A DNA stretch of 64,000 bases, from positions 2,170,001 through 2,234,000 of the forward strand of contig CM066310.1 of assembly GCA_033807695.1 (NCBI GenBank), in the 5' to 3' direction. The translations under genes were made by a program, and so were the position numbers. Position 1 is the stretch's first letter. Every line of letters starts with the position of its first letter. The DNA is from Daedaleopsis sinensis. Its lineage: Eukaryota > Basidiomycota > Agaricomycetes > Polyporales > Polyporaceae. The notes below the pieces were generated by a model. It worked only from the letters and a program-made list of their open reading frames with translations. It searched no databases and had not been told where the DNA came from. Shown here piece after piece: positions 11,300 through 24,152 of this stretch.

Positions 11300-12052
11300 G
11301 ACTCATCGAATATTGACTGCTTGTGTGTCGAAGCAGAGAGTCTCTGCGGCTGTTGAGAAGTGGGAAGGTTCTCGTGGATTCCGAAGCTTACGCTATTGAA
11401 CAAGCTACTGATATATATATTTCGTACCCGATATCCGAAGCAGCATGGGCGCGGCCGCCCAGCGTGAGCGATAAGTGGCTCCACTCCCAGGTACTGGCTT
11501 TTGCTACGGGCACTGTGCCCCACAAAGACGTCTTCTATTGACAGGTGATCATGAGCGCAACGCCCACGACACCCACAGCACTATACCCGGCGGATTCGAC
11601 CTTCAGATTGTGCCCTCAAAGGACTGATATGATATATGACCCGGAGAACGTCGGGTACATGGGCGGTGCGAGGCAAATTCTTCGCACCATCAGTGTTCCG
11701 AAGAAGTAATATATGCTGGAGATGAGGGTTGAACGACAAGACCCCTTGAATAAAAGGACTACTACAGGGTCCTCATCATGCTTCTCCGCGAGACAGGCTA
11801 CACGTCAACACTAAGTTGCCGTTACCGTCAAACCGAGAGTCCCGAGAGTCTGTGAAACTCCGTTGTGTACATACATAGATATTCTGCGCGTCCAGTCACA
11901 TTGTATATCTATCACAGAGCACTATCTCGGCGTACGAGGACTAGGATGCAGAAGGGAGAAGTAAATAAGTCTACAACGTCTCAGAGTCAAATAGCAAGGC
12001 TAGCAAGCACATAGTACTTCGACTCTCGGCACAGGAGATTCGGGGTGTCATG
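11300..12052. other. interval with a short coding-like frame
   Basis: No gene is established. A 52-codon open frame at 11551-11709 (+), starting MSATPTTPTALYPADS and ending TISVPKK, has coding-like composition and follows a possible acceptor (TTGACAG). It could be a last exon or a remnant. No partner exon can be joined with confidence. Confidence 0.3.
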
Positions 12053-13437
12053 TCAGACGATGGATTGCGGACTCTTCCACTCGTCAGCGTCTTCAACGTG
12101 AACCTTGTATGTGGCATCATGGCTGCTGGCAGTGACTTCAGGGCCTCCCTGAGACGTGTTGATGCGTGACGGCAGGGAGGTGAGTGCGACCGGGGTCTGC
12201 CCAGCAGAGTTCCACTTCATGGTCGCATTCTCGTATGCGACGCCTTGTTCCACGCGTATGAGGATGAGGGTGAATGAAATTGGCTACAGAAGCACATGTC
12301 AGCAATCTCAGGCTACTGCCTCGGTGGAGCGCGGTCCAGCAACAATGGACTCACAATAAGTTGGACGACCTGGAATGATGTCGTATCAGATCGGTATTAC
12401 TATGGCAGTCACCGGGATCCACAGTGGTATGAAGGAGGACTTACACAGTCTGACACACCGTACTGGGCGTTGTTCGATGCGAGGAACGTAGCGAAAAAGA
12501 CGACGACGGAGACGGTGTAGATGAGCCCAGACTCGACGAGGATGCGAATGACCCGGGTGAGTCTCTTGCTCCCGCTGACACGGGTAACCTTCTGGGACGC
12601 TACGCCACGATTGATCTTCAGGATGAAGTACACAATGATCCCGGTCGCCATCGTTGTCAGTGAGAGCGTAAGAGAGAGGACAGCAGTGATAAATGGAACG
12701 AGGCGCGACTCGTTCAAGAATGCTTCGGTATGGAGGGTCGCCTCTATCCAGACAACGACCCAGCCGCATGCTGCATGGTGAGATACAGTCAAACAACACT
12801 TGCAGATACAACAGAGAATACCTCAGTACGGACCTGTCTCCGCGAGCCAGAGCAGCGCTGGAACCAGCGCGATCTTCCAATTCCTGCCGCAGACAACGTA
12901 ACACCTGTAGACCTTGAAGCAATCATGAACATAGAGAATCCACTGGGCAATATAGCTCACAGACCATGATTCCGTCCCCTATGAATGTCTGTGCAATGTA
13001 GTCCGCGGTCCGCATGACGTTGACCCAGTTCGATATATCGGAGAGTTCTGTCTTTGCGCCCCCTGGGCCACGGAAGTAAATGAAGGCGTCGAGGTTGTGC
13101 TGCAGCCCGAAAGCCATCTCCAAGGTGGCGATGACGAACATTGCGACGGTGGCGACGACCATAATCCAGTTTACAGTTTTCTTGCTCTTGATTTGACCGT
13201 CGCGAGACCAGAGGAGGACGCGCATGCCATATGCTACTGTGATGAGGACAATTCCTACGTCGCCATGAAGTTCATTTATCTGAAGTGCCTTGCATAACCA
13301 AGATCGTGCCACGTACCGTATAAGATACATTGCATGTACAATGCAACGATCTTTAACAATAATTCGATATGGTAAGTTGCGTACAATAGCTTAAACCAGG
13401 AGCGCACCTGAGCGGTATCGATGGGGAACGAGAGCAT
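12053..13437 (-). CDS. fungal seven-helix membrane protein, second type
   Basis: Seven exons on the minus strand: 13437-13408, 13350-13317, 13254-12965, 12912-12834, 12770-12445, 12369-12355 and 12283-12053, giving 334 residues in phase. Hallmarks include the N-terminal ILYGIVLITVAYG, the loop ADYIAQTFIGDGIMVYRCYVV, the helix TTMATGIIVYFIL followed by RVIRILVESGLIYT, and FLASNNAQYGVSDCV before the last helix ISFTLILIRV. This pattern is common to a basidiomycete-expanded family of seven-helix proteins of unknown role, presumably at the plasma membrane. The donor after GIM (GTCTGT) is weak, but the alternative breaks the frame. A decayed paralogue lies immediately upstream on the same strand. 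Confidence 0.8.
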
Positions 13438-13959
13438 TGCGCTAGCCAGAGAGGCGAAAGCGGATGTTCCAGTGGTGTAGACTCGGCGGGGTATGGATCG
13501 CAACCGTGTCGGACAATGCTTCTACGTCCTATGATCGTTGATATAGTAGTTTCCAGACAGGCTATGTGAGAGATATATCCACCTCTAGGTCACGATTCAC
13601 ATGCACATGCAAGCCATGGTCACAGAGACAGAGTTAGAGTTCAAGAATATACGCACTGGCAGGTATCACAAGGACCAATCGTGTACTAGCGTCACGACTG
13701 GACAGCCTGCTCACTCGCTGCGCTGATGGTGTGAATCTGCGAAAGTCGCTGCTTTATCGCTGCCGGGGTGCACAGCGTTACCGTACAAGGTAGATTCTAT
13801 CTGAGATGTAGTCTCGGTTCCAGCCGGTTCGGCCCGGTCCATGAGAGGCAAAGGTTCTCCTTCCCCTGCCTTTTCTGGACCGGGCAGAGACTGAAGCCAT
13901 GACAGCTGGTTACGAGAATATCTGAGATGATCGGACTTGATCATGACCGCTCACGCTTG
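13438..13959. other. intergenic, nothing recognised
   Basis: About 520 bp between the intact seven-helix gene and its decayed neighbour. No repeat, RNA gene or coding exon is visible; it presumably contains the promoter of the intact gene. Confidence 0.35.
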
Positions 13960-14470
13960 GGAAGACACCTTCCACTCGTCAGCGTCACTGACTTCAATTG
14001 TGCTTCCCCAACTACCAGAGATGTGATGGACGACACTGCAGTCATCTGGCAGTTTAGGGTTGACGCGCGAGGGGAATCAAGGGAGCGCGACGTCGATCGG
14101 TGTCTGCATAGTCGAGTTCCACTTGACCGTCGAAGTCTGGACCATGCCTTGACGCGAATGAGAATCAGGGTGAAGGGAATCGGTTGCAGAGAGAGTGAGG
14201 TAAGGGGAAGCCTGAGGAGTCTCACTGCTTATTGCCAGAGTGCCACGGCTTACGATGGTCTGTATGACCTGTGGCGGAGATGAATTTTCGATGCCAGTTA
14301 GGTGACAAAGAACACGATGATGGAGACGGTGAGAGGAGTTCAGACTCGACGAGGATGTGAACAACTCGGGTAAGTCGTGATGTGCCTTTTGACGAGCCGA
14401 GTTTCGAGAGCTACTTGCTTCTCCATATACCTTCCCAAAGCCCCGCTCGACGCCTGATAGAAACACTCAC
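13960..14470 (-). pseudogene. decayed seven-helix gene copy
   Basis: The minus strand matches the 3' half of the intact gene at 12053-13437. It keeps a block like RVVHILVESEL, then TVSIIVFFVT interrupted by a stop where the intact gene has FFATFLAS, then a last-exon block PFTLILIRV. After this block the frame changes: the matching residues QTSTVKWNSTMQTP lie in another frame. Upstream exons cannot be found with confidence. It is a tandem duplicate that has lost function. Confidence 0.7.
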
Positions 14471-15180
14471 TTGCAGGAAATATGGCACGCGGCGCGTGTC
14501 TGACCGGCAATACACTGATTGGAAAGATCCGTCAGTACAGAAAGAACTGCTGGAGTGAGATTTCCAGTACTGATATCGATGTGTGCAGTCGGACTTCCGT
14601 GCATAGGCGGGCGGCGTCACGGCGCTGAATGTGGTTCGAACCTTAGTCGTCGCCAAACTTCGTGGGCGGCCGGTATCAGTTATGCAGTCCGGAATAAGGC
14701 TATGGGGGCAACCCTGAGTGTACATGTCCGGAGGCTGTATCTCGCATACCTGCTACCCTGGGCTGTACTGATCGTTCGTAGTCTAGCGCACGTGTGCAGA
14801 TGGAAGAGGTCTTTATCGGAGAGTTGACCGAGCGACGGTAGTCAACTCAGATATATCTCTCTATTCTACTATAGCTACTGATCAGTGACTACTACTAGTA
14901 CGCGTTCATCTCTACTCGAATCTCCCCCCTCATCCGTAGAGAAGCACCATATCGTGAGTACAGTCTGCATACTGGCAGGCGACTTGAGTTCTGTCTGGAC
15001 CCGAGCAGGATATTAGAGACTACTATTGAGCAGCTCGCCGAAATGAATAGGCCATCTACGACACCAAGGAACCAATCAAGAATTGATAGATCCCGGAGAC
15101 TGTGCATGCCCCGACACTCTGTCCCTCGCGCTCTCTTCTCCCCTCTCCTCTCTAGAGCATGTCTCGCTATCGTCCGATTC
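14471..15180. other. intergenic, nothing recognised
   Basis: Some of this may be the unrecognisable 5' part of the seven-helix pseudogene. No exon with motif support, RNA gene or repeat was found. The right end is the 3' flank of the P450 gene. Confidence 0.35.
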
Positions 15181-17314
15181 TTACGCAACTTTCGCGACCG
15201 CTCCCTCTGCCGCCATCTGGCTCCCATACTCCCTCAAGATGAGCTCTTCCGCAGCCTGGCTGCATGGGCGGATCCGGTACTTGAACGGCTCCGGTTGGCT
15301 GCCAGCGGTGTGCACGCGCACGGACAGTAAGCACTAGACCGCCGCGCCGGCAGCGAACACACGCACCTGATAACGCCGCTCGTGTACTTGACCTCGACGT
15401 CCCAGTCGTCCGCGGGCTCAATGGCGAGCGTCGCGAGCACGCATGCCGCGTTGACGAACAGGCTCTGGAGCGCGAGGTGCGCACCAGGGCACACCCTGCG
15501 CCCGAACCCGAACGCGGTCGTCGTCGGGTCGAGCTCGGGGGCAGGCCCGAGGAAGCGTTCAGGGCGGAACACGAACGGGTCCTTGTAGACGCTCTCGTCG
15601 TGCATCATGCCCCTGTACCACGACGGGAAGGACAGTGTATGACGTGTAAGTGGTGGCTGGTCGGTGAGGGCACAGAGTGAGCGCTGCGGTGTGCACGCGA
15701 CTTACCAGATGTTCGTGATGATGGTCGAACCTGTCAGCGAGCGTGTCAGTGCGCCTATTCAGTGAAGGTAGGGAAAGAGAGAGTGTACCTGCGGGGATCT
15801 CGTAGTTCTCATAGACGATTGTGTCGGTCGTACGGTGAGCGAGCCCTGGCGACCGAGCAGGCATTTGAAATGGTGGATCAGTAGCACGTCGAAGTATTGA
15901 AGTGCAAGCGGGGTGCTACTTACCCAGAGGCGCGATGCTGTTCCACCGTAAAACCTCCTTCACAATTGCCTCAATGTAAGGCAGGGATGGCTTGTCGTCG
16001 AGAGTCGGAAGAGTTTCGGTCCCAACGACGCTGTGAACCTCCTCTCGAGCCTTGCGCTGGACGTCAGGGTAGAGGGTCATGGCGAGGAAGAAGGTCAAGA
16101 TGCCCGCGATTGTCTGACGTGGAAGCAATATGTGAACAGGCGTGAAGACGGAGGTTGGATGGTATGACTAGTACTTGCCGTGTCAGCGCCTCCGGTGTAG
16201 AGGCTTGCAGCAGTCCACATGATCGCTTGGTCCTTTGCGACCGTGAGGTTGTCCGCAGAGGAGTCGCCTAGTATGCAGTTCATCACGTAAGAAGGAGATG
16301 CCGTACCACGGGCCTGCAAGGATACGTACTCTGCAAGCTGCATCTCATAGAGAGGTACGTATGAAGCACTCACAACACGTTCCTTGACGGCCCTATAAGG
16401 CGTGTACACCAGATGTTCGAGCTCTTCCCGCCATTGACGCGCCTGCCGCTTGAAAGTGGCGCCAGGAAACCAGTAAGGGACATACTTCACTGTACGAGAC
16501 TGTCAGTGAATTAAAAGGGGAAAGACGGATAGAAGGATTTACATGGTGGGAAGTAATCGACAGCAAAGCGGTAAGGCGTCGCGGCGAGTGCAAACTTGTA
16601 GTGTGCGTCGTCGGCAAGTGCGATGTAGTCAAAGTCGGGTGTGGAGATTTGTTCGCCGAAAACAATCTCTACAGTGTTGCTGCCGATGCAGGAACGCACA
16701 TGGTCGCGCAGCTGATCTGGACTGTCGAGAAGCAGTTTGAGTAGACGAAGTGCGGAGGTTTGCTGGAGTGGGGAGAGGCGACGAGCGGCGTGAACGTTGA
16801 GGGAGGTACTGAGAAGTTTGCGATACTCGCGGTGGCGGGGACTAGCTGGGGAAAATGCGACACCGTGCTCCCAGCCTATTCTGATGAAAATGATTCAGGT
16901 TAGAGCGAGACTATGTCCCTGTAAGTGAATATTGTGCTCACAATTCGCGAACCATCAACTGGGCCTTGGGCCTATCGGCGGATCTCGAAGAGTGCGTGTT
17001 GAGAATCTCGAATGCAACGTGAGAGGAATTGATTATGAAGACATTCTGTGTGAACAGACGAAGATATACGAGAGGACCTACAGGTAAGTAAGGTAAGATC
17101 TGTGAGTATTGAGGTTTGATGATATGGAATAAGTACCGAATTGTGCGCCCCACTCGGCATATCGGAGCCATTCGTGGCCATGGGGCATTTGAAAAGCATT
17201 TCCGACGATGGGTAGGCCGCGAGGACCCGGTGGGCGGGAGGAAGAGCGGTAGGAGAGGTAGTATACGGCGAGGAGGGAGAGTATGGCAGGGATCAGGAGA
17301 CCGGGGTCGAACAT
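15181..17314 (-). CDS. cytochrome P450 monooxygenase
   Basis: Ten exons on the minus strand: 17314-17137, 17077-16942, 16880-16543, 16489-16374, 16313-16179, 16113-15924, 15845-15789, 15730-15706, 15612-15367 and 15298-15181, giving 512 residues. An N-terminal membrane anchor (residues 5-18) precedes the Pro-rich hinge RPPGPRGLPIVG. The I-helix oxygen-binding motif is GGADTT, the K-helix has the E-x-x-R (KEVLRW), the PERF region reads FRPERF, and the haem-binding loop is FGFGRRVCPG with the ligand Cys. All essential motifs are present, so it should be an active ER-bound monooxygenase; the substrate is unknown. The intron after GGADT uses a GC donor (GCAAGT). The MFS transporter gene is divergent, about 730 bp away. 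Confidence 0.93.
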
Positions 17315-18046
17315 GGTTGGGAGGAGGAGATGGGTAGGTGTTGAATGCGTCTGCCAGTTTGAGTAGCAGCGGCCGTGCGTCTAGATTCCTGCTAAAAGTA
17401 GACCGCGCGCCAATGAAGGCGTGGGATCCAGTGGGAACCCTGCGACTGTCATTTGTGGACGACGCTGAGGCGGAACGGCAAGCTCGAGGAAGGATGAAGT
17501 TAGCTGATGATGAGGACCGATCAGAGTCTGTCGGATATCATCAGTTACGCCGACTCGGTGCTCGAAGTCACTGACTCGATACCGTCATCGGAACTTCAGA
17601 ATCAAGGCGATTGTTCTTCGGAAGTATTAGAGCGGAACTGCCAAACTGTGACTCCAGGATCGAGTAAGTTGAAGTTCGGCCAGCGCACTGCACCTCTTGC
17701 TGTGACGAGGCCGCCTTCAACTTCTACCGAACTCTCATGCATGATCATAATGGAAGCGTATGGGCGCTGATTCGCTTCGGGGTCGAAGTCGCCCGATTCC
17801 ACAACAGCCGTTTTGACCACTCGTCCAGCGCTCAGCGCTCAGCGACGCCACGACGTCTTTGGTGTCTCCGTTACGTCAGCTCGACTCGGAGAGCATGTCT
17901 GCGTACTGACAATGTGACAGGCCTCTTGCTCGTTGTACCCTCCTACTCCAAGTCTTCTGCTGCTACTAGTTGGTGACTTCCCTTGCTCTGTGTTCCCCCG
18001 TCCAGCAATCGTCGACGTCCACTGCCTCAACTCGGACAAGACCAGC
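17315..18046. promoter_or_regulatory. shared promoter region of P450 and MFS genes
   Basis: These 732 bp separate two divergently transcribed genes, so both promoters must lie here. I found no clear TATA box, known fungal operator or coding exon. Co-regulation of the two genes is plausible but is inference from arrangement only. Confidence 0.4.
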
Positions 18047-20213
18047 ATGGATGTCAATCAAAGCGAGCCCAAGCTGCCTCCATCCCCTGCAGAACACGAA
18101 GTCGAATCCCAACAGCAGCAGCAAGGGGAAGCTTCAGCTATCCCTGCCTTCCCTGAGGGCGGCCTCCTCGCTTGGCTCACTATGCTGGGAGGGTGAGTGT
18201 CGAGGTGTCTCGAGTCGCCCCTCGATCAGAGGCTAACGTTCGTATCTAATACTAGCTCTATGGTCCTCTTCTGCACGTTCGGGGCCATTCAGTCGTTTGG
18301 AGTGTACCAAGACTATTACACCGTACGTACGGAGTCCAGCGATTCTGATAAACCCAGTGCCCATCACCCTAATCTCTATTCACTTCGTAGCGCATCTACC
18401 TCGCGGGCACCAGCACCCCATCCCAGGTCAGCTGGATTGGCTCTATTCAAGTCTTCCTCCTTTTTGCTCTTTCTCTACCGGCCGGAAAACTGTTCGATGA
18501 GGGCTACTTCCATGTTATGATGATATCTGCGAGCATATTCTATGTCTTCAGGTATGCTCTCTAGCAGAACTGACTTAGAGACGACTTACGCAAGCATGTC
18601 TCTAGTATTTTCATGCTCTCTCTCGCCCATAGTCACAAATACTACCAAATCATCTTGTCTCAAGGAGTCGCCGTCGGGATCTCTTACGGGATACTATTCA
18701 TACCTGCCTTATCCATCTCGTCTCATTATTTCCGCAAGAGACGGTCTACGGCCATGGGCGTAGTATTTGCTGGCAAGTATTCTATGTTCTGGCTATTCAA
18801 TCCTCTGAACATTGACGTTCTCCTTTTAGGCTCGTCGATTGGCGGCGTGGTGTATCCCATCATGCTGAACCATCTATTTAACGGCAGTGCTGGTTTTGCG
18901 TGGGGGGTACGGTCAGTACTACTCTCAGCTCAGTTTCCCTTCTGTTACCATTCGCTCATTGTCCACGGCTCCGTCACCCAGCGCTGCGGCTTTTCTTGGA
19001 ATCGTGCTCCTCATACCTGCCAATCTCATGATGCGCACCCGTCTGCCTAGCCGCAAGAACCGAAAGACTACCTTCACACCTAGCATCAGTCGCATCGTAC
19101 GCGACGTCCCGTTCATGGTTTGTGCATTCGGGTCAGTCCGGTCGCGCCTTCTGACTCTGGCAGGCTGACTTGCTAACGAAGCCGGATTCCAGAGGCTTTC
19201 TCGTGTTTTGGGGGCTGTTCTTCCCATGTGATAATTTTATACTATCCGTGGCTGAGTCTGTGTGACTGACATTAACCACAGTCTTCTACCTGCAGCTATT
19301 CGCGAATGTGCACGGCGTCTCGCCAAACCTTACCCGTTACTCCGTGCGTGCGAGACTTCCGCCCCGCATCTCTCGAATTCGCTGACCGTTTCGTGGCCGG
19401 GAACACAGATATCCATCCTCAACGGTGCATCGCTTCTAGGGCGCACCATACCAAATTTCCTCGCGGATGTGTGGGGTCCTTTCAACGGTGCGTGCCTGCG
19501 CGCGCACAAACAGTCCGTTCAGCATGACTGATACGCGGTGCGCACAGTGATCATACCGATGACCGCGATTTCTGGCTGCCTCATCTTTGCGATGTTCGGC
19601 GCAACGAGCAGCGGGTCGCTCATCGCCTTCGCGATCCTCTACGGGTTCTTCTCTGGCGGATGTGAGACGCACGCCGCCTTCGCGTTCGATTTTGCGGCGG
19701 CTGACCATGACCTATGCCTCGGATGCAATAGTCATCTCCCTGATCGCTCCTTGCGCTGCAAGCTTCTCCATCGACGTGGGCGAGGTCGGGTACGTACCCC
19801 TGACTCACCGCGACATCCTCTCGACGGGACTGACTCTCTGTGCCCCCGCGGCGCGTGCTCACCACACTGCAGGTCGCGCATCGGCGTCATCTGCTTTGTC
19901 GTCGGATTTGCGCTGCTGACCGGAAACCCCATCAACGGTGCACTCCTGCACCCGCCGCAGTACGAGTGGAAGAACCCGATCTTGTTCAGCGCGGTCAGTA
20001 CACATCTCTCAGTCCTGTCTGTGCGCTTTTGCGGTCTGGAAGCTCGCTGACACGGACTTGTGGCCGAATGCGACATTGGTGTGCGACGTGCGACGCGCGG
20101 GGTGCGACGGGTAATGACGTTGGTTCGGGTAGATAACAGTCCTTGCCGGCGCGGTATTGTTGGTTGTGTCGCGGACGATGGCAACTAGGCTCCGAGGAAC
20201 GCAGAGGGTCTGA
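18047..20213 (+). CDS. MFS transporter, monocarboxylate (MCT) type
   Basis: Thirteen exons: 18047-18192, 18256-18322, 18391-18551, 18606-18772, 18830-18911, 18982-19131, 19193-19227, 19282-19343, 19409-19487, 19548-19661, 19732-19789, 19873-19993 and 20133-20213, giving 440 residues in phase. A Gln-rich cytosolic N-terminus (VESQQQQQGEA) leads to PEGGLLAWLTMLGG, the usual opening of fungal MCT-like proteins. FGVYQDYYT, VSWIGSIQVF and GVAVGISYGILFIP match TM1-4, and NGASLLGRTIPNFLAD matches TM8-9. Members move monocarboxylates, riboflavin or other small acids; the cargo is unknown. The intron after VVFAG has a GC donor. Neighbours are a P450 and an acyl-CoA oxidase-like gene. Confidence 0.88.
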
Positions 20214-20916
20214 AGTGGGCTGCTGAGCGGTGGGCGTGGAGAGCCTGAGCACGAGGATGGTGGCACTGGCATCTGTGCCGTTCACGTAGCTCCTGTTCTC
20301 TGACGATGTAGATACCAATATTGCAGACGACGGAGCCGAGTGAGTGTGCTTGGTACATATGTGTATTCTGCTGATCTGTCCCTCCCGACTCAGAGCTTAG
20401 GTCCGAGAATTAGTCCCAGTTCGCCCTGCATTATCCTACGTGGGACCGCAGAGGTGCCACTGGCACTTTGGAGGACGATAAAACATTTGAGAAATGTAAC
20501 ATGGCGGCCCGGTGCCCATGCGCCCGGTGAAGAATGTGGTTCGGAAGACTTGAATTACGTTGCCAATGTTCGCGGGTGGGCATTTTCCGGTATTCGGTTG
20601 GTGGGTTCAAGTTTGCACGCGGCAACCGTACCTGACCCAGAAGAAAGATTAATCAGATTTCCGACAACAGCTAGCCGGAGGCTGCGTCTTACAGCAGTGG
20701 GAGACTACTGGATATCTAGAGTCGTCTTCACGACATCCCGGAACCTTCAGCACAACCTGTGAAGAACTTCCGCGTCGATGATGATATGACCCTGGCGGTG
20801 GAGTCGCTGGGAGGGTTTTCGAGCGGTGAGGCCTCACTTGATATCGGCTGGTTGTGCTGAGGGAGTATAAAGCCTGCGCAGACCATGGGGGTCCGGGTTG
20901 TCACCAGCCACCCATC
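20214..20916. other. intergenic, nothing recognised
   Basis: The 703 bp between the transporter and the acyl-CoA oxidase-like gene contain no recognised exon, repeat or RNA gene. It must hold the promoter of the gene at 20917. Confidence 0.35.
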
Positions 20917-22854
20917 ATGAGTCCAGATCATCTCACTATCGACCCACTGTTCCACGAGCCCGTCGAGCTCATGTCTACGGACGCACGCGTCGCTCTGTCC
21001 TACAAGCGTGCCCGACTCCTCATGCACGACCACGGTACGTGCAACCCGTACCGCTGCGTTTTGTCAGCTTATTTTTACTTTACTAATGTCACATTCTCTT
21101 AGCGTTGACCATGCAGGACGTTCTCGAGTACTCTGACAAATTTTGGGCACTGCAGTCTGACCCCCGCCTGCCCCTGGACATCGCTTGCTACACTATTCTT
21201 GCGGCTCATGTTGGACTCACAATCGGAACGCTCGCCAAGTTTGCCAAAGACCAGAGCGACCTCCTCCCGCTTATCGACAGCATGCTCAAACTTGACACCG
21301 TTGGGGTGTATCTACTCAGCGAGCGTGGCCACGGATTGGATTCATTCAACATCGAGACTACAGCCTCATTAACCCGCGAAGGGTTCATCTTGAATACTCC
21401 TCGCGAAGAAGCATCCAAGTATGTCGCGCTCGCATTCCTTGACACATTCTTTACATACTCACAATAGACTGAAGGTGGATGCCAGCAACTACCCCTTCTT
21501 TCGGCATCCCAAAGGTCGCTGTCGTGATGGCGCGGCTCATTGTCGCCGAGGAGGATCGCGGATGTCGCTTCTTTGTTGTCCCCATTTGCGACAAGGATTC
21601 TATGTACCGCGGTGTCCGCTCCACGCGTCTCCCGACGCGCAGCGGGACTTCCCCTCTCGACTTTTCCATCACATCGTTCGACCACGTCGTCCTCCCTTTC
21701 TCTGCGCTGCTCGGACACTCCCTCGCGGCCCCGAAGAACGCTCTCCAGGCATGGTGGGCGCAGATCTGGCGCATACAGCTCGGCAGCGGGGCTGTCGCAG
21801 CGCCGGTCGTGCAGGCCCTGAAACACGCAGCGTATATCGGGTGCAGCTACTCCCTGCATCGCCATGTCGTGGGCAAGACACCGGAGTCCCCTATGCCGAT
21901 CATGTCCTTCTGGACGCAACGGTGGGCGATGGTACAGGCCGTCGCCGTGGCTCACGTCCTCGACGTGTGGTACCCAGTCGTGACGAAGCAGTCGGTGGAT
22001 ATGGGTCTGGAGCCGAACGTGCGCCACGCCTATTCGGTCATCGCGAAGGCGAGCGTCGCTCGGCTCTTCCAGCCTTGCTTGCGTGAAGTCATCGAGAGAT
22101 GCGGTGCTCAAGGGTATGGTACCACCCTCTCTGGAGGGTCATTCTCATGAACTGACAGCCTCACGTATCTAGCACATTCGAGCACAACTTCATGGCGCGC
22201 ATCGAGGTACGTCCTTACTCTGCACTTATCCAGACGCACTACTAGCTACTAAATCTATTCTACGTGTGATAGGCCGATGTGCACGGTATCATCATTGCCG
22301 AGGGAGACGTCCTTGCGGTCTGCATCCGTCTTTACAACGAGCTCCTTGTCGGGAGATACAGTATCGCCACCCCGGCTCACAGCGACACCCTCCTCTGGCG
22401 GCACGCCGACGGTCTCCTGCGCACAGCGCGCGAATACCTCGCCACATGCGCCGACCACCGTAGCGAGAAGGCGAACGCGTTTGTGCTGCCCCTCGCGGAG
22501 GCCGGCGTGATCGCGATCGGCCACGCACTCGCGTACTCTGCTGCCCTCGACGCCCGTGTGCCTCAGCCGCTCCTCGACGTCTTCGAGTGCGCGGTCATGC
22601 GCCTCGATCCGGCGTGGTACTCGGAGTCCGCCGGGGTGTCGAGCTTCGAACGGCGCATGCGGGAAGACAGGGCGAGCGCAGCGGTCCTGGTACACCTGCA
22701 GGACTACCTTCGCGACTTGAACATAGCCCAGTACGTCCGCGCCCCGATTGTCTCTGATGCCTCATGGAAGGCATATCTTGGGCTGCTGCCTGTGCATGTT
22801 GGTAGAGACAGAATGGAGTCGCATCTGTCTCCGGTGCTGTCCGCTCGGCTGTAG
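20917..22854 (+). CDS. acyl-CoA oxidase/dehydrogenase-like flavoenzyme
   Basis: Five exons: 20917-21034, 21103-21418, 21475-22113, 22173-22206 and 22273-22854, giving 562 residues. The middle-domain signature (LLSERGHGLDSFNIET, then EGFILNTPREEASKWMP) is that of acyl-CoA oxidases, where FAD and acyl-CoA bind between the N-terminal helices and the beta domain. The C-terminal helical part is shorter than in classical peroxisomal enzymes of about 650-700 residues. The last three residues are ARL, a match to the PTS1 peroxisomal signal, so import into peroxisomes is likely. The reaction would be oxidation of an acyl-CoA to the 2-enoyl form with H2O2 release; the actual substrate is unknown. The acceptor of exon 3 (CTGAAG) is less certain than the others. 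Confidence 0.82.
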
Positions 22855-24152
22855 GCTGTAGCTACAGACTGAGTATCGGACGTTAGCACTTGAATCTCGA
22901 TACAAGGAAAGACATGTTATTCAGAATTGTGCTTGAATGTATTGCGTTGTCACTGACACTTGGCATAAACATTGAATATTGACCGTTTAATACGAACTGT
23001 AGCTGAAGACTTAGCGTGAATTGGAGTAGGTCATCGCGCGTACGATACAGCGCACGGGGTTACGTGCGTCCTGACGGTCTGTCCGCGACGCTGCCGAGCT
23101 ACCAGGACGTCGCAACCTTGAATCCGTCTAACTTGGTGTTCTACTTCGAGCAGGGCACAGTACGTAGAGAAACTGCTTCCCCTAGTCCGACCTACTCATA
23201 CTATACCATAGCTATTTAGTACTCCGAGCTCGGACTCATGACCCGGCTTCGGCGCAGCAGTGACGAACATTACTCGATCACGAATTGGAAATCATTCTTG
23301 TGGTCCTCGGAGTACTGCACGCCCGGTAAATGCTGAAACCCGTACTGTTATGCCAGGCAACTTGAAGAAGACTGCAGCTGAGCGACGGCGATTCAGAGGC
23401 AATCGTGAGTCATGGCAGTGACAACGGACGACAGGCGAGATCGGTCACTACCGTCCAGGGGCATATTGGGTACTTCGCGTGAACAATACCAATATGAAGG
23501 ACTATCAGCCATCCCTGGAGGCGGTTGCTTCCAACCCTGCTCTGCTTAGTGCTGGCGTCGCGTGCCCGTAATCGCGGGTTGAGGTTACCTGCGGCATGAT
23601 ATACGCGCCTCCAGGTCGTGCTGCGTTCGAAAATTAGGTAGGTGCGTAGTCGCGTGGAACGGAGTAGAGATAGAGACAATGCCGACGGGGGAGAATGGCC
23701 TAGGACAACTCGAGAAAAGTCCATGAAGTAGACGGTCGAGGAGAGCTCCGAGGTCCATCCACAATACATGCTTCGCAACATAAGCAGAGCGAGGCACAGA
23801 GGAGTGAAGAAGACATGACTCCAGGTCAAACACGGTCGTGCCTCGATAATACTTAGTTCCACTTTTGCGATGTTCCACGCGCAGTGCCAAGTCTGTGCAG
23901 CCAGATCTACGGGTTTCGCACAGAAGCCAAGAGGGGTCACAATTCCGCCGTTGTCACTGAGCACGCACTCCGGGAAAGGTCGCGCTCCGGGAGAGGCGAG
24001 GGATGGCGACGACGTTGGAGGTTAGTTCTCCTCTAGAGATTCGGGAACCAAACTCACTGACTGAAAAGAATGGAGCTCAGCTAGCATTGAATACGAGATG
24101 AGCGAATGTACAACCAGAACACATGGATTTGAATAGCGTGAAACCGACCGCG
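22855..24152. other. inverted duplicate of SURP downstream region
   Basis: About 23470-23970 is the inverted copy of 7330-7955. The minus-strand open frame 23964-23410 covers part of it without a recognisable domain. Near 23040-23160 (+) a coding-like run (PDGLSATLPSYQDVATLN) is open but unassigned. No intact gene is supported. Confidence 0.5.

Noticed and set aside
21206..22111. 301-codon minus-strand open frame
   Set aside because: It is a shadow of the acyl-CoA oxidase-like gene, whose frame has family motifs and correct splice sites.
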